Below are positions 1 through 9,163 of a stretch of DNA of 64,000 nt, piece by piece. Where the stretch lies: assembly GCF_000426285.1 (NCBI RefSeq), contig NZ_AUFB01000003.1, positions 1-64,000 on the forward strand, in the 5' to 3' direction. How positions within the stretch are numbered: the stretch's first letter is position 1; each line of letters starts with the position of its first letter. The notes beneath the pieces were generated by a model. The model saw nothing but the letters and a program-made list of their open reading frames with translations. It was not told the origin of the DNA and did no database searches. Position numbers and translations under genes: made by a program. The stretch comes from Rhizobium leucaenae USDA 9039. Its GTDB lineage: Bacteria; Pseudomonadota; Alphaproteobacteria; Rhizobiales; Rhizobiaceae.

Positions 1-173
1 TTGATCCCTTCTTCGGAGATGAAGGAGACCCGCATGAAGAACTTGCCGGTATCGAGATCGTCGAACTGGCTGGAATCGACGATGTTGCAGCCTTGATCGG
101 CCAGATAATTCGCTATCGCCGCAACGATCCCACGCGTCGATTGGCACGATACCCGTAGAACATAGCTCTTCAT
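1..173 (-). CDS. purU: Formyltetrahydrofolate deformylase, N-terminal fragment (cut by window edge)
   Basis: The first 57 codons are present; the rest lies beyond position 1. The N-terminus reads as an ACT-type regulatory domain (MKSYVLRVSCQSTRGIVAAI, then LADQGCNI) in the form typical of PurU. PurU hydrolyses 10-formyl-tetrahydrofolate to formate, supplies formate for purine synthesis and balances the one-carbon pool. A GAGGGAAGAG ribosome-binding site sits just before the ATG at 173. The catalytic formyl-transferase-fold domain is not visible, so another ACT-domain protein cannot be fully excluded, but the opening residues fit PurU well. Confidence 0.85.
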   Translation of the reverse strand, partial: MKSYVLRVSCQSTRGIVAAIANYLADQGCNIVDSSQFDDLDTGKFFMRVSFISEEGI

Positions 174-366
174 ATCTCTTCCCTCGTAAGGCGGCTCATC
201 TGTTGACCGCTCGCTTATAGCAATCGAAAGGCACGGGAAAGCTCCTCGCCCATTCCTCGCGACAGAGATTATGATAGGTGGCGAAAAATTCCGTTCCTAT
301 TGCGCCTTTCAGCCGCGTATCCCCGTCGTTCTGAAGGAAAGCTGTCGCAGATCGACGGGAAACCGA

Positions 367-1392
367 TCAGGCAATGGCCGTCTGCTTCTTTCTCCACTTC
401 CCCCAGCGGCTGGGTGTCGTCAGCTCATGGACAATCGCCCCCCCGATCGCCGAGCAGACGATGCAGCAACTGACGAAGACCGGGCCATGCGCCATGATAT
501 CGATCCTCAGCACGCCACAGACGACGCGCAGAAATGCCAGCGTGAAGGCATGGGTGATGTAGATGCTATACGAGGCATCGCCGAGATAGCTCAGCCAGCC
601 GATGACGGGCAGCTTTGAGAAATCGATCGAGACGGCGGAGTAGAGAATGACGACAGCCGGAATTCCCCACATATAAGAGCGCATGCTGGCATCGCAGAGC
701 GTCTCATTGATCAGCAGGAAGGCGAATCCGACCGCGAGAGCCGGCCAGGCGACCGCCTGCGGCAGCAGCGCTTTTTCGAGATAAAGCTTGGCGAGAACGA
801 CGCCCGCCAGGAATTCGTAGATGATCGGGTCGCCATAGACCGTCGTTGCCGTGGTTTCCACCGGAAACAGGCGGCAGGCGAGGATGATCGCCGTCATCGT
901 GCCGAAAAGGGCATAGAGCCGCCATTTTTCACGCACGAGCAGCAACAGGCCGAAGACGAAATAGAAGAACATTTCGTAGTTGAGCGTCCAGCCGGGCACG
1001 ACGACGGGAGCGATGAGGCTGGGATCGGCGGGATTGCGCCAAGGCAGGAACAGAAGCGATGCGGCAAGATGGGGAATGTCGAACACCGTCGATTTCAGGA
1101 TCGATGGCGCAACGAGAGCGACGGTGGCGGAAAACAACGTTGCCAGCCAATAGAGCGGTACGATGCGCTGGATGCGGCGGCGATAGAAATCGAGCGGGCG
1201 CACTTCGCGGCCCGTCGTAGTCAGCCACATGACGAAACCGCTGAGCACGAAGAAAATATCGACACCGGTCTCGCCGAAGAGACGGAACTGCCAGTCGAAG
1301 CCGGAATTGACCTTCGGCACCTGCAGCACTGAATGAAAATAGACGACCATCAGCGCGGCAATGGCGCGTAGATACTGCAACTGTACAAGCAT
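367..1392 (-). CDS. Membrane acyltransferase 3 family (ExoZ-like polysaccharide O-acetyltransferase)
   Basis: An integral membrane acyltransferase of about 341 residues with roughly ten hydrophobic segments. The opening LQYLRAIAALMVVYFH carries the family's catalytic-type histidine in the first membrane segment, and the following VDIFFVLSGFVMW and RRRIQRIVPLYW are standard acyltransferase 3 signatures. Rhizobial ExoZ, which acetylates succinoglycan, has the same size and start. The frame is open to 1428, but the ATG at 1392 (MLVQLQYL) has an AGGAT site and matches the family N-terminus. It lies 38 bp after a Wzy-like polymerase on the same strand, so it probably modifies the same surface polysaccharide. 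The substrate is inferred. Confidence 0.85.
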   Translation of the reverse strand: MLVQLQYLRAIAALMVVYFHSVLQVPKVNSGFDWQFRLFGETGVDIFFVLSGFVMWLTTTGREVRPLDFYRRRIQRIVPLYWLATLFSATVALVAPSILKSTVFDIPHLAASLLFLPWRNPADPSLIAPVVVPGWTLNYEMFFYFVFGLLLLVREKWRLYALFGTMTAIILACRLFPVETTATTVYGDPIIYEFLAGVVLAKLYLEKALLPQAVAWPALAVGFAFLLINETLCDASMRSYMWGIPAVVILYSAVSIDFSKLPVIGWLSYLGDASYSIYITHAFTLAFLRVVCGVLRIDIMAHGPVFVSCCIVCSAIGGAIVHELTTPSRWGKWRKKQTAIA

Positions 1393-1430
1393 CCCGATCC
1401 TCATGCGGCCTCGGCCGACGCAAGGCAAGG

Positions 1431-2675
1431 TCAGCCGGGCACTCTGCTGCCATCCATATTTGCCGGCTGTGTCCGGGCAGTGCGCGGCTTGTCAGAAGCG
1501 CGCATGTACCCGACCAGCAACCAAAGCAGGCCGGCGATCTTGATGGAAAAGATCGCCGTGCCGCCGATCATCATATTCAGAAAAATGAAAAGAGAGAGTG
1601 AATGACCGCAACGTCTTTGCGCCGGCGTCTCGCCGCCGGGAAAAAGACAAACGAACAGCCAGAACATGATCAAGCCGAAAATCGTCGAACCGTAGATGAG
1701 ATAGACGTAACCGCTGTCGGCAAATTCGCCGATGCGTGCAATATCCAGGCCGAGGATCGCCTGGAAATCGAGGTCCAACATCTTCTTGATCGTAACGCCG
1801 ATGCGGCCGGTGAAATTGTCGCCCACTTCGTCCGGCTTCATGAAGTGCACGAAGAAGCCGATCAAAATTATCAGCGGCATCAGGATGAGATCGAAGGCCT
1901 TCGGGATCTTCGGGAAGACGAAATAGCCGATGATGCTGATAAAGGAAAAGATCAGCATCGTGCGCGTGTCGTTGGTAAGCAGGATCAGCAGCACCGTCGA
2001 CACGAAGAGCGCCTTCTCGATCTTGCCGAGCTTCGGCCAGAACGAGAGCAGATAAATGACGATGACGCCGCAGAAATTGGCGAGCGACACCTGCTCCAGG
2101 AAGATCGACGAGGAACGATGGTCGATGAGACCGAACGAGAAGCGGCCTTCAAAACCGAGCGCGTTGGCGAACAGGCCGGTACTGTTGAAGCTTGCCTGCT
2201 TGATGCCGCGGGTATTCTCGAAATATTCGCCGGGATGGAACAGGCTGACATAGAAGGGTGTGCTGACGATCTCGCAGACCAGAAACAGCAGCACGAAAAA
2301 GCAGCCGATGCGGAAAGCAAGCTTCACCGTCCGCTCGCTCGCCCAACTGCCGATGCCGGCGAAGGCAACGATGATCAGCACGTTGCGGAACTGATCGATG
2401 AAAGGCATGCGGTTCATCACGGTGATGTAGATCGTGATGATCAGCGTGAATATCAGATAGAGGAAGATCGGCAGATCCTCCTCGTAGATGCCCTTTTTCA
2501 AAAGGTAGGCGACGCTGGAGAGCATCATCATGCCTTCGCAGAGCACGACATGCGAGACGGCAAGCGGCGTGATGTTGTGGTTGATATAGGCGAGGATGCA
2601 ATTGTAGAGGACAGAAAACAGCGTGATCGCCAGGATCGGGTAGTCGATGCGCTGCTTGTCCGTGAGGCTTTTCAT
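1431..2675 (-). CDS. Wzy/O-antigen ligase-like polysaccharide polymerase
   Basis: About 414 residues, almost wholly hydrophobic, with ten or more membrane segments and one large periplasmic loop (around FHPGEYFENTRGIKQASFNS). This is the architecture of Wzy polymerases and WaaL ligases, whose sequences are poorly conserved. Such enzymes join lipid-linked repeat units in the periplasm. The frame opens at 2738, but MKSLTDKQRIDYP at 2675 precedes the first membrane helix and is the more natural start. The upstream site is weak. Neighbours are an acetyltransferase, a secreted GH5 glycanase and, across a divergent promoter region, a Wzz-like protein, which all support a surface-polysaccharide role. 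Confidence 0.7.
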   Translation of the reverse strand: MKSLTDKQRIDYPILAITLFSVLYNCILAYINHNITPLAVSHVVLCEGMMMLSSVAYLLKKGIYEEDLPIFLYLIFTLIITIYITVMNRMPFIDQFRNVLIIVAFAGIGSWASERTVKLAFRIGCFFVLLFLVCEIVSTPFYVSLFHPGEYFENTRGIKQASFNSTGLFANALGFEGRFSFGLIDHRSSSIFLEQVSLANFCGVIVIYLLSFWPKLGKIEKALFVSTVLLILLTNDTRTMLIFSFISIIGYFVFPKIPKAFDLILMPLIILIGFFVHFMKPDEVGDNFTGRIGVTIKKMLDLDFQAILGLDIARIGEFADSGYVYLIYGSTIFGLIMFWLFVCLFPGGETPAQRRCGHSLSLFIFLNMMIGGTAIFSIKIAGLLWLLVGYMRASDKPRTARTQPANMDGSRVPG

Positions 2676-2769
2676 GAAATGTCCAGGGCTGCCGCATCCA
2701 TCGGCCGGGCCAACCATAGCAGCGCCGTGATTCGGCACAAAGCGCTATCCGCCCGCTCGCTTCCGCCGA

Positions 2770-3849
2770 TCAGCCCTCTGGCTTGACGCTGGCGCAGGCC
2801 ACGGCAAGCGCCGTTTTCCCGCCGACGGCAGTGGTGATCGTCTTCATCTGCGGCCGGTCCTTGCCGCCGCGCGGCTGCACGTTCAACGGCTCCTGCGATG
2901 GCCACCAGTCGCCGGCGGCCCAATAGGTCCAGCCGAGCCAGACGTCGCTATTATCAGCCATGACGTCGAAGACCTGCTTCAGCCCGTCGAGGCAGGGTTG
3001 ATTTGCTGCAACGCCGAATTCACCGAGAAAGCCGCGCTTGCCGTTTTTGCGCAGCCAGGCGGTCACGTCGGTCAATCCTTGTTTGGCCTGGTCGCTGCCA
3101 TCACAGACGGGATGCGTACCGGAACTGTCGGCATCGAGATACTGGTGAAACTCGAATGCGTAGAAATCGAGCGGATCCTTGACGCCGAGCATGACGGCAT
3201 CGTTGGCGCCACCGCCGAGCTTGTCGGCAGCCCAGCTCGATGCGCCGGTCCAGTTCGTGCCGGGTACGAGGACAAGGTTGCGGGCACCGACCGTGCGAAT
3301 GCTGCGAATGGCGGTATTGGCGGCCTCCAGCCAATCCGGAGCCTTGATGTCATGGGGCTCGTTCATCAGGCCGAAGACCACGCCCTTTTGATTGGCGAAC
3401 TCAACGGCGAGGCGCGCCCAGAAATCACCGAAAGCGAGATCGGTCGCAGGCGCCTGCGTGAGTTGGTCCTTGTCGTAATAGCCGAAATTATGCGGATCCA
3501 GGACGACGGCCATGCCATGCTCCTGAATAAGGTCGACGGCATCCCTGAGCCGCTGCAGCTCCGCGCCGTCGAGCGGCTGCCCAAGTACCGGCTGCAGCCG
3601 CTCCCAGCGGAAGGGCAGGCGGACGACATTCATGCCCTTTTTGGCAAAATAGCGCACCGTATCCTCAGACGGATAGGTGTAGTTGGTGCCGAGCACGCCG
3701 GTGCGGTCGCCATATTCGGCCCCGGAAAGATTGACGCCCCGATAGCAGAGCTGCGATGCGGCAAAGCTGGGATCGGTCTCAGCCGCCGAGGCGAGCAGAA
3801 CCGCTACAGCGAGCGATTGGCGCAGCAGCTTCTTTGCCAGTCCGGTCAT
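2770..3849 (-). CDS. Secreted glycoside hydrolase family 5 (endoglucanase-like)
   Basis: 359 residues with a signal peptide (basic start, hydrophobic core, cleavage near residue 30). GH5 landmarks are in order: NVVRLPFRWERL near 74-85, DPHN at 118-121, the acid/base in LMNEPHD (E164), HQY at 235-237 and the nucleophile in FLGEFGV (E277), with a closing WTYWAAGDWW. The enzyme should act on beta-glucan in the periplasm or outside. AGGAG lies seven bases before the ATG. Its place between polymerase and chain-length genes suggests it trims or releases the cell's own polysaccharide (as ExsH/ExoK-type glycanases do) rather than digesting plant cellulose. That role is inference. Confidence 0.88.
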   Translation of the reverse strand: MTGLAKKLLRQSLAVAVLLASAAETDPSFAASQLCYRGVNLSGAEYGDRTGVLGTNYTYPSEDTVRYFAKKGMNVVRLPFRWERLQPVLGQPLDGAELQRLRDAVDLIQEHGMAVVLDPHNFGYYDKDQLTQAPATDLAFGDFWARLAVEFANQKGVVFGLMNEPHDIKAPDWLEAANTAIRSIRTVGARNLVLVPGTNWTGASSWAADKLGGGANDAVMLGVKDPLDFYAFEFHQYLDADSSGTHPVCDGSDQAKQGLTDVTAWLRKNGKRGFLGEFGVAANQPCLDGLKQVFDVMADNSDVWLGWTYWAAGDWWPSQEPLNVQPRGGKDRPQMKTITTAVGGKTALAVACASVKPEG

Positions 3850-4059
3850 TGCAAGCTCCTGTTCTTCCTCGTCGCTGGTGTGCCCGTTTCATATGAACTT
3901 CCCGGTTGAATATTGATGAAGAGATCGGCTTGGCCGGCTCTCTCCGGCGTCTTGTCACGAGACTTCCTGGGAACGTCCTTAATGTTCCGTTAGCCAAACA
4001 TTTCTAAACTCCGGGCATCTGCTGCGCAGGACCTGCGGGCGGACCCATGAAAGTCTGTC
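3850..4059. promoter_or_regulatory. Divergent intergenic region between GH5 and Wzz-like genes
   Basis: 210 bp separate the two divergently read polysaccharide genes, so promoters for both must lie here. An inverted repeat GGAAC-N9-GTTCC occurs at 3970-3988, closer to the Wzz-like gene. No regulator can be named from the sequence. Confidence 0.4.
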
Positions 4060-5754
4060 ATGAGCTCATTGGAACGAAGCAAGCGATCGAGCCAACTTCC
4101 GGGTTGGCACAGCACCGAGCCGTCGGAAGCACGGCGCGAAGGCTTGCGCTCGCGCAGTCCTGTGCTGCGGCCGAGGGACTTTGTTCATGAGCTTCGGCCT
4201 GTTGCCGCCGAAGAACCGGCCGGTCCGGTGACGCCGGCAAGCTCCGCCCCGCCAAACTCCGCCCGAGATAAAATTCTTCGCGAACTCGAGCGCAAATCTG
4301 AAGCCGCGCCACTGCCGATCGTGGAGCCGGTCATTATCGCAGCCCCCTTGGCCACTGAGCCGGCTGTGACTGCCGAACCGCAAACGGTCTTGCCTGCGCG
4401 GACGCCTGCGGCCGATACGCCGCTCCTCGATTTGCGCTCGGCTGTCCGATCGATCTGGGCGAAGAAGCTGCTGGTTCTTGCGCTTGCCGGCGTCGGGGCG
4501 GTGCTCGGCGCCGCCATCATCCCGCTGCTGCCGCAGAAATTCACGGCCGAAACCAGTCTCTATTTCGATCCTCGGCAAGTGGGAGGCTCTGATTCCCCGC
4601 AGGCCGCTCCCATTGCGCCGGAGCTGATCCTGACGATGATCGACAGCCAGACCCAAATCCTTTCCTCCGGCAAGGTGCTGGGCCGGGTCGTCGATGCGTT
4701 GAAGCTCGATCAGGACCCGCAATTCAGCGGCGGCGCCACCGGCGATGCTGCAAAATACGTGGCGACGGCAGCGCTCGCAAAGGCGGTGCAGATCGCTCGC
4801 GAGGCCAGCACTTATGTCGTGTCGCTGAAGGTGACGACGCGCGATCCGCAGAAATCAGCCAAAATCGCCAACCAGCTTGTTACCTCCTTCATGGAGGAAG
4901 AGAACAAGGCGGCGGCGAATAGCTACCGGACCAGCAATACCGCGCTGGACAGCCGGCTCGAAGATTTGCGCCAGCAGGTGCTTGCTGCCGAAAAGGCGGT
5001 CGAAGTCTACCGCGCCGATAACGATATGGTCGCCGTCGAAGGCAACCTGATCTCCGACAAGCGCCTGACCGCGCTGAACGACATGCTGGTGACTGCGCAG
5101 CAAAAGACGATCGAAGCCAAGGCGCGGGCCGAGGCGGCCAATAAGCTGAGTTTCGAGGATGTCGTCTCAAACGGCCCTTCGGCGAATGCGACGGCAACGT
5201 CCACAGCGCTCAGCAGTCTTCGCCAGCAATATGCGACGCTCGCCGCCAATGTCGGCAGCCTGCAAAGCCAGCTCGGTGCCCGTCATCCGCGCCTGCTTGC
5301 CGCCAAATCCTCGCTAGACAGCCTCGCGGCGGAAATTCGCAGCGAGCTGCAGCGCCAGACGACCTCGGCCCGTGCCGATTACGAGCAGGCGCAGAAGGCC
5401 GAGCAGGATATCGCCAAGGAATTGGCGGTGCAGAAGGCCTCGCAGGTCAATACGTCGGGCAAACTGGTCGGATTGAACGAATTGCAGCGCAAGGCGGCTG
5501 CCGCACGTGAGGTTTACGAGGCGCTGCTGAAGCGTTCCGGCCAGACGAGCGACGCGCAGGACCTGTCGCAGAACAATGTCCGTGTTATCTCCGAGGCCGA
5601 ACCGCCGCTGACGGCGAATGGACCGAGCCGAAAGGTGATGATGGTGGCCGGATTGATCGCCGGCGCCCTGTTCGGCATGAGTCTTGGCGCCGCCTTTGCC
5701 ATCCTCGCCGGTCTGTTCCGGCATCCGGTTGTCCGCGGCTATCTCGGGAAGTGA
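4060..5754 (+). CDS. Wzz/GumC-type polysaccharide chain-length determinant, kinase-free
   Basis: 564 residues. An inner-membrane co-polymerase of the PCP family, which sets chain length or aids export of capsule and exopolysaccharide. A proline/alanine-rich stretch (1-130) precedes the first membrane helix (about 134-156, KKLLVLALAGVGAVLGAAII). A long periplasmic coiled-coil region (about 260-480) follows, with ARHPRLLAAKSSLDSL typical of GumC proteins, then a second helix near 525-550 after NGPSRKVMM. The usual C-terminal tyrosine-kinase domain is absent, since the protein ends about 10 residues after that helix. The N-terminal cytoplasmic tail is unusually long for the family. Confidence 0.88.
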   Translation: MSSLERSKRSSQLPGWHSTEPSEARREGLRSRSPVLRPRDFVHELRPVAAEEPAGPVTPASSAPPNSARDKILRELERKSEAAPLPIVEPVIIAAPLATEPAVTAEPQTVLPARTPAADTPLLDLRSAVRSIWAKKLLVLALAGVGAVLGAAIIPLLPQKFTAETSLYFDPRQVGGSDSPQAAPIAPELILTMIDSQTQILSSGKVLGRVVDALKLDQDPQFSGGATGDAAKYVATAALAKAVQIAREASTYVVSLKVTTRDPQKSAKIANQLVTSFMEEENKAAANSYRTSNTALDSRLEDLRQQVLAAEKAVEVYRADNDMVAVEGNLISDKRLTALNDMLVTAQQKTIEAKARAEAANKLSFEDVVSNGPSANATATSTALSSLRQQYATLAANVGSLQSQLGARHPRLLAAKSSLDSLAAEIRSELQRQTTSARADYEQAQKAEQDIAKELAVQKASQVNTSGKLVGLNELQRKAAAAREVYEALLKRSGQTSDAQDLSQNNVRVISEAEPPLTANGPSRKVMMVAGLIAGALFGMSLGAAFAILAGLFRHPVVRGYLGK

Positions 5755-5968
5755 TCTCCGTCGCCACCTTGCGTCCGGTGGTTCTTTCAAGATCGGGGAT
5801 GCAATTGCGCGTCCGCTGTTCTAAAAGTGAATTGATGCAGAGAGTGATTGCATTTTGCTAATGAAGGCATAAAGACAATCTTACTGTGCTGTGCAATAGG
5901 TGGTGGGACAATTTATGCGAGAGAAGCGGTCTGCTGTTCCGTTGACCGGCGCCAGGGAAAACTGACCC

Positions 5969-8023
5969 ATGGTGCCCGCGGATAAGCTCGTCCTGCCGTT
6001 CCTGGCGCTGCCGCGCTCGACCAAACGTGCGCTGGCGCTGATCGTCGATGCCAGCCTTTGCGTACTGACCGTCTGGTTCGCCTATTGTCTGCGCCTGGAT
6101 GACTGGGTCATTCTGGAGGGCGTGGAATGGCTGCCGGCGATCGTTTCGCTTCTCGTTGCCATACCGATCTTCATCGTCCTTGGCCTCTATCGCGCCATTT
6201 TCCGCTATGCGGGCATGTCGGCCTTCATGACCGTCGTCAAGGCAGTGTCGATCTATGCGCTCGCCTTCATGACCATTTTTACCGCGATCAGCGTACCCGG
6301 CGTGCCCCGTACGGTCGGCATCCTGCAGCCACTGCTGCTGTTGATCGCCATCGGCCTGTCGCGTATGTGGACGCGTTATTGGCTCGGCAATGCCTATCAG
6401 CGGCTGTTGAATCGCAATCAGCTCGCCAAAGTGCTGATCTACGGCGCCGGCTCTTCCGGCCGGCAGCTCGCCGGTGCGCTCGCCAACAGCGCCGAGCTGA
6501 ATGTCGTCGGCTATCTCGACGATGACAAGCATCTGCAGGGCAGCATCATGGGCGGCCTGCCCATTTATGATCCCGCCGACCTGTCTGCCTTGAGCGTATC
6601 GAGCGAGATCAGGGACGTGCTGCTTGCACTGCCGAACGCGACGCGTCAGCGCCGCAACGAAATTCTCGAGAGCATGCGCAAGGCGCGCGTCACCGTGCGA
6701 ACCATGCCTGATCTGACGGCGCTCGCCCAGGGACGCGTCGCGGTCTCCGACCTGCGCGAACTCGATATCGAAGATCTGCTCGGCCGCAACGTGATCGCGC
6801 CCGATCGCGCGCTCATCGAGAAAAATATCCGCGGCAAGGTGGTTATGGTCACCGGCGCCGGAGGCTCGATCGGCAGTGAGCTCTGCCGCCAGATTCTAAA
6901 AAACGGCCCGTCCTGCCTGCTGCTGGTCGAGCAGAATGAATTCGGGCTCTACGCCATCCACGGTGAGCTGGAGAAATCAGCGGCGACGGCCGGCGACGGT
7001 GATATCCGCATCATCCCTTTTCTGGCTTCCATCCGCGACGGCCGGCGGCTCAGGCAGATCATGGAGGCTTGGCGGCCGAAAACCGTCTACCACGCTGCTG
7101 CCTACAAGCATGTGCCTCTCGTCGAGTACAATCCTGTCGAAGGCATTCGCAACAATGTCCTGGGAACGCTGACAACGGCCGAGGTGGCGCGTGATTGCGG
7201 CGTCGAGGATTTCGTTCTGATCAGCACCGACAAGGCCGTGCGTCCGACCAACATCATGGGCGCAAGCAAGCGGTTGGCGGAAATGGTGCTGCAGGCCATG
7301 GACGCGGACCGCAAACCGGGTGCCGGCGGCACGAATTTTGCTATGGTTCGGTTCGGCAACGTGCTGGGTTCATCGGGTTCGGTCGTGCCGCTCTTTCGCC
7401 AGCAGATCCGGGATGGCGGTCCGATCACGCTGACGCATCCCGATATTACTCGCTATTTCATGACGATTCCTGAGGCGTCGCAGCTCGTCATCCAGGCCGG
7501 CGCCATGTCCGGCGGCGGCGACGTCTTCCTGCTCGATATGGGCGAACCGGTCCGCATCGCCGATCTTGCCCGCCGCATGGTGGAGTTGTCCGGTCTGACC
7601 GTCAGGGACAAAGACGAGCCGGAGGGCGATATTGAGCTGGAGATCACCGGCCTCAGGCCTGGCGAAAAACTCTATGAAGAGCTCCTGATCGGCGACAACC
7701 CGCAGGCGACATCCCATCCGCGCATCATGCGAGCCAAGGAGGATTTCCTGCCCTGGGCGGAGCTGTCAAAGAGGCTCGCGTCCCTTGAGGCAGCGCTGGA
7801 TGAAAACGACATTCCGCAGGCAAGAACCCTGCTGCAGAAGCTGGTATCCGGCTACGTGCCCAACGGCGAAGTGGTGGACCTCGTTTTCCGCGAGCGCGAG
7901 GTGGATCTAACCATCGATCAACCGGATTTCGACAGCGTCGCAGGGCCGCAACCTTCGAAAAGCAAAGCGGTTTCGGCGGGAACGCCGAAAGACGCAGCAG
8001 TTCTGCGGTTTCCTGGAAGCTGA
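5969..8023 (+). CDS. Membrane nucleotide-sugar 4,6-dehydratase, WbpM/FlaA1-like (CapD family)
   Basis: 684 residues. Four N-terminal membrane helices (about 18-135) are followed by a CoA-binding-like Rossmann domain (VLIYGAGSSGRQLAG) and a catalytic SDR domain starting with VVMVTGAGGSIGSEL near residue 290. The catalytic stretch is ISTDKAVRPTNIMGASKR: methionine stands where most SDRs have tyrosine, giving the S-M-K triad of long WbpM-type UDP-GlcNAc 4,6-dehydratases. That enzyme starts synthesis of UDP-QuiNAc and FucNAc-type sugars for LPS or capsule. It follows the Wzz-like gene after 214 bp. The exact substrate is inferred from the triad. Confidence 0.9.
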   Translation: MVPADKLVLPFLALPRSTKRALALIVDASLCVLTVWFAYCLRLDDWVILEGVEWLPAIVSLLVAIPIFIVLGLYRAIFRYAGMSAFMTVVKAVSIYALAFMTIFTAISVPGVPRTVGILQPLLLLIAIGLSRMWTRYWLGNAYQRLLNRNQLAKVLIYGAGSSGRQLAGALANSAELNVVGYLDDDKHLQGSIMGGLPIYDPADLSALSVSSEIRDVLLALPNATRQRRNEILESMRKARVTVRTMPDLTALAQGRVAVSDLRELDIEDLLGRNVIAPDRALIEKNIRGKVVMVTGAGGSIGSELCRQILKNGPSCLLLVEQNEFGLYAIHGELEKSAATAGDGDIRIIPFLASIRDGRRLRQIMEAWRPKTVYHAAAYKHVPLVEYNPVEGIRNNVLGTLTTAEVARDCGVEDFVLISTDKAVRPTNIMGASKRLAEMVLQAMDADRKPGAGGTNFAMVRFGNVLGSSGSVVPLFRQQIRDGGPITLTHPDITRYFMTIPEASQLVIQAGAMSGGGDVFLLDMGEPVRIADLARRMVELSGLTVRDKDEPEGDIELEITGLRPGEKLYEELLIGDNPQATSHPRIMRAKEDFLPWAELSKRLASLEAALDENDIPQARTLLQKLVSGYVPNGEVVDLVFREREVDLTIDQPDFDSVAGPQPSKSKAVSAGTPKDAAVLRFPGS

Positions 8024-8029
8024 ACCGCC

Positions 8030-8872
8030 TCAGCGTTGTTCGGCGCTTCCGACAATCGATTGAGGCTTGGCCTTCACGGTATAGATCCAGCGGCGAAGCT
8101 GATCGCAGACGCGGAACCAATGCGCTGTTGCCCGCAGCAGAAAAGGCCGCTTCACGGCACGGTAATGTACGCGCTTGCCGATCGTCGTATCGGCACGGAA
8201 TGGGCTGAAATCCGCCAGATTTTCAAGGGTGGCGAAGGTTTCGACCCCGGTCGACCAGCCGCGCTCGAGGGCGACATCGTAAGGAAGAAGCATCGGCTTC
8301 AGCGCGACCAGCAGCTTCTTCGCCGCCTTTCTGCTGACGATGTAGCACGCGGCCGATCCCTGCGGCCCATGCATGCAGCGGCCGACAATGTCGTATTCGG
8401 CCGTTTCGGATATCGGCTTGAAGCCGACCAGGCGATGATTGACGAGCTTCACCAGGCGTGCGCCGCAAACGCTGTCCATGGCGGCGAGCGCACGCGGTAT
8501 CAATCTCTGGTTGAGTTCGACATCATCCTCCATGATGATGGCCATCTTGTCGCCGCTTGCGACGAATTGCTGCAGGGCGAGCAGATGGCTGCGATAGCAA
8601 CCATATTCGCCGGCCAGCAATTTACGCCCGTTGTGATAGATGAATTGCCGCGGCTGGAAGTCGACGCGGTCGCGTTCCGGAATCGTGCTGCCATCGACAG
8701 CAGGAATTCGCGTGACGCTCAGGCCATATTGAGCGGCCTGCCCGCGCAATCTTTCCCAGCGTTCGGGCGAACGATCGAGATTGATGACGTAGATACGAAC
8801 CTGCGGTGCCAGACTGTCGACACTGGGTACTTCCGCACATGCGATGATCCGATTGGTTCGCTCGAGAATCAC
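8030..8872 (-). CDS. Glycosyltransferase family 25 (LPS-type)
   Basis: A soluble-type GT25 enzyme of about 280 residues. Family marks are IYVINLDRSPERWERL at the front, GEYGCYRSHL in the middle and the acidic IIMEDDVEL. GT25 members transfer galactose, glucose or related sugars to LPS core or capsule. The frame is open to 8905 from a TTG, but a GTG at 8872 sits six bases after GGGAGTAAAG and starts directly before the first strand, so I chose it. It converges with the dehydratase gene, with only 6 bp between the two stop codons. The acceptor is unknown. Confidence 0.85.
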   Translation of the reverse strand: MILERTNRIIACAEVPSVDSLAPQVRIYVINLDRSPERWERLRGQAAQYGLSVTRIPAVDGSTIPERDRVDFQPRQFIYHNGRKLLAGEYGCYRSHLLALQQFVASGDKMAIIMEDDVELNQRLIPRALAAMDSVCGARLVKLVNHRLVGFKPISETAEYDIVGRCMHGPQGSAACYIVSRKAAKKLLVALKPMLLPYDVALERGWSTGVETFATLENLADFSPFRADTTIGKRVHYRAVKRPFLLRATAHWFRVCDQLRRWIYTVKAKPQSIVGSAEQR

Positions 8873-9163
8873 CTTTACTCCCACAAACAGAAATCCCGAC
8901 GACAATAAACTGGAGCGACAGCCGGTTTAGTATATAGCAGGCTTCTTACTTTTCGCAAACTTAGATTGCACGCCTATGGTGTATGCTCAAGTAAAAGCGT
9001 TTTCATCGACGTAATTTGCTGTGAACGAATGGCAGGTTGCGGACATGCCCCGAGCCCCCGTCATTTTCACGTGCATTTGTTGGCGGGCAGCGCGGGCATT
9101 ATTATATCTAAGATAGAAGGCGTCTGTTGTAGCGCCCGCGTGGCGGAAGGATCCTAGAAATCC

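Noticed and set aside
1602..2786. Long plus-strand open frame opposite the Wzy-like gene
   Set aside because: Very rich in Asp, Glu, His and Arg with no domain pattern; it is the antisense of a membrane protein gene in GC-rich DNA.
9131..9150. tRNA-Leu-like start (GCCCGCGTGGCGGAA) on the plus strand
   Set aside because: No matching acceptor arm, anticodon stem or T-arm follows.
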